From positions 19,206,027 to 19,270,026 of the forward strand of contig JAMKCF010000011.1 of NCBI GenBank assembly GCA_023634235.1: a stretch of DNA of 64,000 nt, written 5' to 3'. A model generated the notes under the pieces. The model was not told the origin of the DNA. It ran no database searches and saw only the letters and a list, made by a program, of their open reading frames with translations. Both the position numbers and the translations under genes were made by a program. Below are positions 56,701 through 64,000 of this stretch, piece after piece; within the stretch, counting starts at the first letter, position 1; every line of letters begins with the position of its first letter. The stretch is from Pisaster brevispinus. Its lineage: Eukaryota; Echinodermata; Asteroidea; Forcipulatida; Asteriidae.

Positions 56701-59473
56701 GTCAAGAAGCGATGCCATTAATTAACACGTTTTGTATTCATTCTATTTGAAGGGAAGAGTCCACACTGAGCTGTCCGATTTGACGTCTGGCACTTCTTAC
56801 ACACTGCTGGTAAGTATTTGAAAATAGCATTCGTTCACCGCCATCCTCATCGATGTTCGATGTGTTCATTTGACATTATTAATCAATCAATTATACATAC
56901 AATCAAGTGAGGTTTGCGGCGACACGCATGTGAATCAATCTATTTTATGAGTAGTGTTGCGTTCTCAGAAGAACCAGTGGTTTGACAACCCGACGACGTT
57001 TCGATCGAGTTGTCAAACCACTGGCTCTATTCAGAACCATCACTACCCATAAGAGTATTATGCACGTGGTGACACCGCTAACCTCACTTGATGGTACTCC
57101 CAACAATGTAAAGTTTCAAATCCTAATTAATTTTACATACAATACTGTGAAAAATATAGGGTGAAGTGGTGGGAGTCTCCGAAAAAGCAGAGACCCCCAT
57201 GACGAGTGTAGCTTAAATGTACGTTATATACTACACACTGAGTTACACAAACAACAAAATTATGCCAAGGACGTAGGCCGAGTGCGCAGTAGTGAAGTAT
57301 TGTTCAAGAAGATCAACCGATCGTTCCCATCTTCATCCGGACCATCCCATCCCGACCGTTGATCCATGCACATTTAACTTTCAGGAATTCCAGTTTGTAA
57401 ACTTGTAAAGTTATGTTAACAGACCGAGGTGCACAAAATACAGCATGCCCACCTCAATCGATCGTCTTTATCCTGAGACAGGCTCTCACCCCCCCCCCCC
57501 ACCAACCTGTGCCCCCACCCCTGCAACGGGACACAGATCACCATTACGGGCCAAGCTCAGTCATCGTCGGATCGAAAGACTCCATCCTGCAAAATGTCAT
57601 TGCTATTTCGAAATGTCTTTTCTCTGTGCGTAGATTTCAGCATTTGTAATCCAAGATGGCAGTTTCAATGAGGGATTAGAAGTGGAGCTGAACTTTCAGA
57701 CCACAGGTTGGTATCTACGTCTCCTAATTTTATTGATGGCATGGTACTGTTCTGAAGGGTCTGTTTGTAAACAAAGTGTGTGTACTTCCTCAAAAAAATC
57801 AGTTTAAAAACTCAAAAAATTCCACGTTCCCCTATGGAGGACTTAATAGCATGGACAATGTCAAACTACCCCGGGTTAATTCTTTGAATTAAACAACACA
57901 TGAATGACTGCCCCTATGGGGAAAAGACAATCATTCCCATCATCAAACGACACAACAAACTTGCGGGGGAGATTTAATAATAAATCGAACCTTTTGATCG
58001 TTCCTTTCAAATAATGAATTCGGAACTAACTATTCTTTTCGTGCGATAAGACAGAAAATACACTTCGTTCCTCCCATCGTCAAGTAGCAACTGAATGCCG
58101 TGGTTGCACGATCCTAACAGCGCCCTCTTTTGTTTATAGCCGCGTCTTTCGCTAACGACCCTCTCCTATTGCCCCGCCCTTTCGCCTCTACATTATTTTC
58201 GTTATTTTCGTTATTTTTCCTCACTCGGAATTACTTCTGCGCCACAAGTTTTGTTCATTTGTATATCATCCCTGTGTACATCAATCCATTGGCTAATGAT
58301 CCAGCCTTCCAACCACTATAAGGTTAATTTGGGCTAGCCCGAACATCTGACGTCACACTTCGAGGCTCGTGAATAACGCCAGATACCAGCCAGACCGGAT
58401 GTTGGCAAACGTACCTTTGACCTAGCATTCATTTCACACGGACACTCGCAGAACAAAACAACGCTACGTGATGTATCTAATGAAATCATTGGGCCTTAAG
58501 ACCAGTACCTGTCTTTATCCTTGTCTTTATCCGCAAGGATAAAGACAGGGGACCAGTCTAAATTTGGGCCAACTATGTTGAAACCACGCCCTCCTCTACC
58601 TCACGTACAATGGCGTAACCATACATTTTCATTGGAGGTGGGAGCGGAGGAAAAGACATGGGGGGCTAGTGTATCGAACCATTCATCGACATTATTGTGG
58701 GGACAAGGGTTCTGAGCGGAAGGGGGGGGCTCCAGTCCCCCTGCTCCCATCTCTGGGAGTAGCTTTAAGTTGTGCATCTGTTCTCAACTTGTTTGTCTTT
58801 TCCTTCTTGATTAGCCATAGTCTTTGCTTCGAAGCTTGTTCTTAGTTTGAAACTTGAGCGAGCTATTTCTGACAATGATTGAAGTCGAAGAATTTCTTTT
58901 TAAATTAAAAATGTATCTTTGTCTCGTTTTGATTTCCCACTCCTAGGCACGCTGACGTCGTTCTATATTTGCAGTGATCTTCCAGCAGCGACCCCTCCTG
59001 GGAAAATAACCCCCAAGCCACCAGTCAGGACCACACCTGTTCCTGGGAACTTAAACCAAGTAAATGCCACCACGATGACCGAACACGTGACCGGCACCAT
59101 GGCCGAACACGTGACCGGCACCATGGCCGAACACGTGACCGGCACCATGGCCGAACACGTGACCGGCACCATGGCCGAACACGTGACCGGCACCATGGCC
59201 GAACAACCGAATACATCGAGTGACGCGGAGACAACTCGTCCTGCTGTGACGGCGCGCTTGACGACCAAAGACCACGTGGGGGAGAAGGCGGTGTCTTCGT
59301 CGAAGACGGCGGGTATCGCCGTGGCCGCCTGCCTGGTATCACTAGGCATCATCTGTGCTGTGGTCCTGTTCGTATTGCATCTCGTGAAAGAGAGGATGAC
59401 TAAGAAGTCCGCGACCAGACCAGACACGAAGGGTGCACAGAAAGGGACCAAGACGTCGACTTCTCCCGCCTAA
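50589..59473 (+). CDS. Type I membrane protein with two FnIII-like domains, anosmin-like
   Basis: Coding exons: 50589-50706, 51333-51458, 52319-52416, 52736-52792, 54337-54406, 54973-55017, 55607-55821, 56753-56809, 57634-57706, 58947-59473. All junctions are GT-AG and in phase; 1386 nt, 461 residues. Layout: signal peptide 1-28 (cut after SPCWA); fibronectin-III-like domain 1 at about 45-152 (VSARVTWERPP, GLDFGFLYEFRIFVVN); a Cys pair 158/168; domain 2 at about 188-286 (AQISWEPP, ELSDLTSGTSYTLLISAFV); Pro/Thr-rich stalk with five EHVTGTMA repeats (332-371); transmembrane helix at about 408-433; basic 28-residue tail. N-glycosylation sequons at 61, 138, 326 and 375. The Cys placement between and within the domains recalls the last two FnIII domains of anosmin-1, but anosmin is secreted. 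That assignment is tentative; a cell-surface adhesion or receptor-like role is inferred. Confidence 0.82.
51333..51458 (+). CDS. FnIII protein exon 2
   Basis: Residues 40-81, ending in VSARVTWERPP, the B-strand Trp motif of an FnIII domain. Acceptor TTTTCAG, donor GTAATA (weaker), phase 1. Confidence 0.78.
51595..51741. mobile_element. Inverted-repeat MITE in FnIII-gene intron 2
   Basis: GGCCTTTTCGAAA and GGCTTGGGCTTG-GCTTGGGCTT on the left are mirrored on the right. The terminal bases resemble those of the 39956-40178 element, suggesting the same superfamily. The flanking 3 bp (TTA, ATA) do not match perfectly. Confidence 0.65.
51797..52030 (+). mobile_element. tRNA-like SINE, second tRNA family
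   Basis: The head at 51937-52015 reads GGATAGCTCAGTTGGTAGAG (A box) and GGTTCAAGTCCCACTCCAGTAA (B box). Acceptor and T arms pair imperfectly. Repeated TTTTGGGT-GAACAAAGAA and TTGTTCTTTGTTCACACCCAAA flanks mirror each other. Confidence 0.65.
52319..52416 (+). CDS. FnIII protein exon 3
   Basis: Residues 82-114 (GADGAYAVSVVRM...KLCQIEERETVV). Cys105 sits where anosmin-1's third FnIII domain has a Cys. Acceptor TTTATAG, donor GTAAGT. Confidence 0.78.
52517..52623. mobile_element. Foldback element in FnIII-gene intron 3
   Basis: AAAGAATCAAAAT..CACTATAGGGTGTTAAAATAAC on the left is mirrored by GTTATTTCAACACCGTATGGTG..ATTTTGATTCTTT on the right. The element is almost entirely inverted repeat. Confidence 0.75.
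52736..52792 (+). CDS. FnIII protein exon 4
   Basis: Residues 115-133 (SAEEFVFAGLDFGFLYEFR), the L-x-F-x-x-x-Y-x-F core of FnIII strands E-F. Acceptor AACAG, donor GTGAGT, phase 0. Confidence 0.82.
53420..53612 (+). repeat. LINE-like 3' untranslated tail
   Basis: GCTGTATGTTTACTTATATCC, GTGGTAAAAATATTGAAGAATTGAACTGAACTT resembles non-LTR retrotransposon 3' tails ending in short TGAA-type repeats. No coding remnant; assignment is weak. Confidence 0.35.
53928..54066. mobile_element. Short inverted-repeat MITE in intron 4
   Basis: GGGCCGATTTCTC at the left is mirrored by AGTGAAATCGGCCC at the right; 139 bp, non-coding. Confidence 0.7.
54337..54406 (+). CDS. FnIII protein exon 5
   Basis: Residues 134-156 (IFVVNQTALSKSLIVVAKGFGTS), FnIII strands F-G with an NQT sequon. 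Acceptor TTCCAG, donor GTAAGA. Confidence 0.8.
54465..54700. repeat. Dispersed AAATAACAAAC repeat, copy 3, with local triplication
   Basis: Same family as 40255-40450 and 49325-49510. Here a 24-base piece (TCCGTT-TGTGAGTCAC-AGAAAA) is repeated three times at about 54547-54612. Confidence 0.65.
54973..55017 (+). CDS. FnIII protein exon 6
   Basis: Residues 157-171 (DCFQATGDKDFCRTA), a small exon with a Cys pair linking the two domains. Acceptor TTTGCAG, donor GTAAGT, phase 1 on both sides. Confidence 0.75.
55607..55821 (+). CDS. FnIII protein exon 7
   Basis: Residues 172-243: start of FnIII domain 2 (LIQAQISWEPPIQALGIVSA, YKMQYSQLD). Acceptor TCAACAG, donor GTAAGT. Confidence 0.85.
56753..56809 (+). 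CDS. FnIII protein exon 8
   Basis: Residues 244-262 (GRVHTELSDLTSGTSYTLL), the L-x-x-L-x-x-x-T-x-Y motif. Acceptor TTGAAG is unusual in lacking a pyrimidine at -3; donor GTAAGT. Confidence 0.82.
56959..57040. repeat. Inverted repeat with 16-bp perfect stem
   Basis: CCAGTGGTTTGACAAC at 56974-56989 is mirrored by GTTGTCAAACCACTGG at 57009-57024, with partly matching outer arms (GTTCT-AGAA). It lies in intron 8 of the membrane-protein gene. Confidence 0.8.
57634..57706 (+). CDS. FnIII protein exon 9
   Basis: Residues 263-286 (ISAFVIQDGSFNEGLEVELNFQTT), strands F-G closing domain 2. Acceptor GCGTAG; donor GTTGGT is weak. Confidence 0.75.
58331..58560. repeat. Dispersed repeat, reverse of 15866-16235
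   Basis: GGGCTAGCCCGAACATCTGACGTC through TTTGACCTAGCATTCATTTCACAC to the AAAGACAGGGGACCAGTC end. Contains a small TGTCTTTATCC/GGATAAAGACA hairpin at 58510-58548. Confidence 0.65.
58947..59473 (+). CDS. FnIII protein exon 10, stalk, transmembrane helix and tail
   Basis: Residues 287-461: Pro/Thr-rich stalk, five identical EHVTGTMA repeats, transmembrane helix (GIAVAACLVSLGIICAVVLF), Lys-rich tail ending TSTSPA, TAA. Acceptor TCCTAG fixes phase 1. Confidence 0.85.
59081..59200 (+). repeat. 24-bp coding minisatellite, five identical units
   Basis: The 24-base unit beginning GAACACGTGACCGGCACC is repeated exactly five times, followed by a partial unit. It encodes EHVTGTMA. Because the unit length is a multiple of three, other frames are open too, which explains the long antisense frames here. 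Confidence 0.95.
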
Positions 59474-59557
59474 AACATAAAAAGAACAAGTATTTGTAAA
59501 CCCTACAGCAAACCATAGAGCCCTTCAGTGACATTCACGTACCCACCCAGGGTATAT

Positions 59558-59563
59558 AATAAA
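59558..59563 (+). promoter_or_regulatory. Candidate polyadenylation signal
   Basis: AATAAA 85 bases after the stop codon of the FnIII membrane-protein gene, at the edge of a SINE. A second AATAAA is at 60476-60481. Either could be used. Confidence 0.4.
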
Positions 59564-59564
59564 G

Positions 59565-59810
59565 GGGCAAAACAAGTGGTTAGACTACAGGACTTGCAAT
59601 CACAAGGTTGTGGGTTCGAATCCGGCCAAGCTAACTGCTGATTTCACAATGACTAAACTAAGCATTGTCGTCTAATTCGTAATCATAGACGTTGTAGTAT
59701 GAGAGAGATTGGCTGTTGCCAGCTTGGTGTTTGTATCATATTGTGGGTGCGTTGCCAACTTCCCTTTTTGGGGGAATATCATCTAAACAAACAAACAAAC
59801 AAACAAACAT
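59565..59810 (+). mobile_element. tRNA-derived SINE with (CAAA)n end
   Basis: GTGGTTAGACTACAGGACTT and GTTGTGGGTTCGAATCCGGCC form a degenerate tRNA-like head. The body runs to AACAAACAAACAAACAAACAAAC at about 59788-59809. Confidence 0.65.
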
Positions 59811-60654
59811 GTGCACACGTTACTAAAAATGTACTGTTACGTACTCAGTGATGTTCCAGTGTACATGTTCAAACACACATCTTCGGAATTGCAAAGAAAA
59901 TGATACGCTGACTTGGCCGGAACCTACATGTACGTATACATGTAGTAACTATGTGGTAGTAGGTGATGAATTTTGATATGACTAATTTGGACTTTGTGGT
60001 ATCTTTGGACGCAGTGGCGGTTTTTAATGTGACACTGTCTTGTGTGTAGTATTTTAACAAACACGTCTAAAATGTTGGTCAGAATCTGAAAAGTATGTCA
60101 TGTGTAAATAGTTTTAAGATTGCACGTGTGGTATTGTTGTAAATTGTTGTCGAATACAAGATATGCGTTTGCATTGTTTCATCATCGTTTTACCTCTAAG
60201 TATGATGACGTCTGAATCAGTTGAAAGTACAACCGTCAATAAGAAGTCAACCATTTTTTCGTTGTTTGGGACAGAATAAGTCAAAATCTATGGGAAAACA
60301 TTTGGGTAAGACGTGTCCTTCCATTTCATGCAAGGCAACACCATCTGCATATTATTAGTCACAATAATGTCTGCTAATGGAGGAGTGATTGATTTAGCAC
60401 GTCTACGATCGCAGACTTTCTGAGCAGGTGGCGAGTCTAACACAGTCCAAGGATCTCTGTATGACAAGCTCGGCCAATAAAGGAGTGAAACTTTGCTTGA
60501 TTTACTACAGGCAGTTTTTATTACGGATATTAAAAAATTTGCGCGTCGGTGCGTCCGCTCTTATTGATTAACTTGTTACATTGATGTATCACTAGGCGAT
60601 ATTGTGACGTTATCTACTTATCTATACTCAATTTATTTCTTGTTGGTGCATTTT

Positions 60655-60995
60655 GCTGTGCAGTATAATATTTGGAGATGGTGTTTAATTCAAAAGTAGT
60701 TAGGTTTAAAGTTTAAAACTAAGGTAAATAATACACTGGTGCTGTCTAGCAGAAACACAAGTGTGGAAGCAGTCCTCTTTTATACATTTCGGATTGGTCA
60801 TCATTTTTTGTTCAGATGACGTAGTCCTTCAAAATGCTTTTTGCAATACAATATCTGAAGATGGTGTTTTAATCAAAAGAAGATAAGTTTTAAGTTAGCA
60901 ATCGGGCAAAATAATACTATTGGGGAAGAAGCACCAATTTTTTGTAATGTTGGACTGCATTTTTGTTTCGATGATGTGTTCCTTCATCATATTGT
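60655..60995. repeat. Diverged tandem repeats
   Basis: CAGTATAATATTTGGAGATGG..TTAATTCAAAAG (60661) and CAATACAATATCTGAAGATGG..TTTAATCAAAAG (60844) begin two units of about 180 bases; GATGACGTAGTCCTTCA / GATGATGTGTTCCTTCA occur at equivalent places. Non-coding. Confidence 0.65.
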
Positions 60996-60999
60996 CTTT

Positions 61000-63900
61000 T
61001 GAAATATATTTGTAATTTTTGTAAATATTGTTTTGTGATTGTATACCAACTGTGGATGATTCCCGTCTGTAATACGTTGATGGGTTGGTTGAAGACAAGT
61101 CTAAAATGACGATGGACCAGTCATTAAGGACAGGTAATGACCTGGCTGGGGGTGGGGCTGGGGCTGGGGGTATAGTAGTACCTGTTGATAGCCAACGCGC
61201 AAGGACCCTACGACCATACGGGCAGTCAGTTTTGATTGTAAAGACAGTGATCTCAAACTTTCCATTGCATCTTTGAATACTTGTATTTGATTTTCAATCA
61301 TTTTCAATGGAAAAAGTTGAGAGGAAAAAAAATTATGCCCTGAATTAGAGAGTTTGTATCAGACGGATTTGCAAAGACCAATGGAGGGCACCGTACCGGG
61401 GAGCAAGAAAAGAGACGAGCAAAAGAATAGTAGGGAGGACAACATCAGATAGTGAACACATCTGGGCATCAAAAACTCTCAAAGAGCAGCAAGGGACAGG
61501 GACAGAAGGAGAGAGCTGGTGCATCGGAAATCGTCTATGGTGCCCCAAAGATCTTGTTAAAGGTTATAGGGATATATAATTATATCATTATGCGGAAAAG
61601 TTTGTAATACTCTGAACTTTATCCCTTAACAGAGACCAGCTCATACTGTTTTTGACATGATCTAATGAACTGAGATAAAAATGTTTTGAATAAAGTATAA
61701 TAAACAGAGTATCAGATTGACTAGAATGTGCGGCACCTAAATATAGCCCCTTAGTCCACAATGTACGCGGGGCGAAATGTTGCCCAAACTCAGTGTACCT
61801 AAATGAAACGGGGCTAAAGGTAGCCCCTCAGCCCTGGTTCTAAATGAGCCCAGAGCCTTAATCTAGCCCCAATCCGGCGCCTAAACGAGCACAGGGTGCG
61901 AGTAGCCAACTTCATTTAGTACAGGAATGGGACCACAATTAGGCACATGGTTGGGGTACATTAAAGTCTCGTTTTACATTAAAGTCGCAAGCTACATAGG
62001 TTCCGTAAATACATGTGAAAAAAACCTCAAAAGGTTTTCAGTTATGCTCCTCTTTTTATTTAGAAATTTCCCTTAGGTAGGAAAGTTTCTAAAATGTAAC
62101 AACCATTGCAGTGGTTATTGAATAGATGTTTTCTTTGTATAACTGGACAGAAAAACAAAGGACCAAACCTTCAGGTCCCGCCCCATGATATAAATGGACC
62201 AATCACAGCCAAGTCTGCACAAACATGAGTACAACCAACGGCAAATCCCTGGGAGCATCATTATTAGTCACGTGGTTGGATATATCACGTGACATTCTAT
62301 CATGGTCGTCGACTCTGACGATACAATAACTGTGTACCCCAATCTGTGACTTATGACTCATCGGAGGAAAGTTTCTCACGAACAAACATATTTATTAACT
62401 TAATTCGAAATCAAGTCGAAGATCTACAATATTTATGACTATCTCGCTATCATGATGAGATGACAGTGTAGCAATATAACTTGATTTGAAGCAAGTTTGA
62501 TTTACACCTTGGTAATTATGCTACTCCGGAAATGTTATTTTACGAGTTGCGGGGCTTTGTAATAATATTTCTCCTGAAATGGGTTTTTTGTTTACGAGTT
62601 GCAGGGGTTTTCAAAGAGGGCTTTGGCGGTGTCTCTGTCATCAAGAGCATCAACGCCATATTGATGGTTTTATTGGCACTCTAAAGCAGCACCCATGTTT
62701 AATACAATCAGAAATTACCCCGCACCACATGGAATAAATCTCGGCTTTTTTTAAGACCTGTCCGTGGAGAATATTATGAGTCATGCACATCTTGCAGAAG
62801 TCGTCACACAAAATAAATTGTGTTCTCATATTTTGCGTGGGTATCGATCTTGAGGTAGCTGAGGGGCACACCGTGTAATTACGCGCTCTTACCGTCGAGC
62901 CTGGCGGGCCCATGCGATACATGGAGAGAACTGCATGTTCTTTGTCCCCTGTGCAGTTGATTATTGGCTGTCATACAAGGAAAAGGTCCCGGTGGCATGA
63001 AGTTACTCATGATGACGTAGAAGTGGTAAGGACCTGTGGCTGATGTAGCAGCAGTGTTCGGTTGGGCGGGTGGAAGTGAGGGGAAATGTGCACTATTCAT
63101 TAGTAAGGGAGACTGATGAGTGATATTAACTTTTTTTCACGGCGACAGAGAACTTCTTTCAAGTCGACGATGAATCCCTCCGTTAGGACTCCATTTTGCT
63201 TATAGCTCTCCTTGCAGCTATTCTTTTGGACTTTGTGTCTGTACACAATGTACGAACGTGACCAACTTCATTACGTGAGCCTCAGCCACTGAATTCATAG
63301 CGCAAAACAGTTTTGCTAATAATATACCAGAAAAGAGTTAGGCCCTACCTGCCAAGTCATGTTTTGCACATACGGATCAGTTGATTTCATTTTGGAGACC
63401 AAGAACAAAACAGAAAAAGGGAAAAACAAAGGGTATTCATAGGGAAATTCTTTAGACTGGTGCTCCACAAGGAACTTTGTGTACAAAGTCTATGGGAGGT
63501 TCTTAACTACAGGGACAAATGAAAGAACAAAAGATGTCTCCACAGGGATGCAGCAAATAGAATGTGTGTTCTTCGGTACCGTGTGTGAAGCCGTACAGAC
63601 CGCTGTACTTTTGTAAAACTATACCACAAAGTTGAACACTTAGGCATAACCCTCGACTAAATTAGACCGTAAGCTGTAATTGGGTCTTGGTCCAATTAGA
63701 ATTCTTTCGAATTCAATTATTTCAAGCAGTAATTGCAAGCTGGTCATCATTACAACACGGGGCCATTTTATGGATGAAGGACTTGCCGTACAAACGAGTA
63801 CTTCCGCAAGAAGGTAGATTAGTCGGGGGGTGACGGGAGGGTGATGGGTAAACCAGCTAAGTCTTCAAGTCATAGGTAGGCAGCACTTTTGAGACTGCTT

Positions 63901-64000
63901 GGTCCTTTCCACTATGCTCCTTCCATGGAGACAAACGATTGTGACCTCGACTTGATGGGGACAAGAAAGTCAATGGAAGAAAAAAAAGTCCTCTAATTAG
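61000..64000. other. Intergenic, no gene recognised
   Basis: Only short frames without recognisable domains. A patch at 61730-61925 with repeated CTAAA-TAGCCCC and GGGGCTAAAGGTAGCCCC words may be a decayed inverted repeat. The window ends without entering another gene that I can see. Confidence 0.5.

Noticed and set aside
58963..59451. Long antisense frames (up to 162 codons) opposite the membrane-protein exon 10
   Set aside because: They exist because the 24-bp repeat keeps every frame open; the protein is a repeated low-complexity product with no partner exons.

Overview
This is animal nuclear DNA. Genes are split by GT-AG introns, intergenic DNA is AT-rich, and diverged tRNA-derived SINEs, LINE 3' ends and short inverted-repeat transposons fill most of the window. 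The gene structures and the abundant leucine-tRNA-derived SINE fit a marine deuterostome, most likely an echinoderm. That placement is an inference from style; no diagnostic marker is present. I saw no CRISPR array, prokaryotic operon or intact transposase gene.

Three protein-coding genes are supported. (1) A cytosolic HSP70 lies on the minus strand (coding 5697..2371, two exons, 643 residues, ending EEVD). (2) A UBL7 orthologue lies on the plus strand (coding 6182..26853, ten exons, 391 residues: N-terminal ubiquitin-like domain, C-terminal UBA domain). (3) A single-pass membrane protein lies on the plus strand (coding 50589..59473, ten exons, 461 residues: signal peptide, two fibronectin-III-like domains, a threonine-rich stalk with five identical 8-residue repeats, a transmembrane helix and a short basic tail). 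All three open reading frames stay in phase across every inferred junction.

HSP70 and UBL7 are divergent, with 484 bases between their start codons. That interval holds an HSP70 TATA box and three heat-shock-element matches; the third sits within 85 bases of the UBL7 start. A shared, stress-responsive promoter for two proteostasis genes is the best-supported regulatory idea here.

Layout: 1-2370 AT-rich, no gene; 2371-5697 HSP70; 5698-6181 shared promoter; 6182-26853 UBL7, whose introns carry a perfect 213-bp tandem duplication, several LINE 3' fragments and many SINEs; 26854-50588 about 24 kb without a recognisable gene but with several transposon families, including a 725-bp inverted-repeat element with target-site duplication and a 223-bp Harbinger-like element flanked by TAA; 50589-59473 the membrane-protein gene; 59474-64000 non-coding.

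The least expected items are the possibly membrane-anchored anosmin-like protein, the 725-bp element with its internal repeats, and a dispersed family built around a conserved palindrome. No novel defence or enzymatic system was found.
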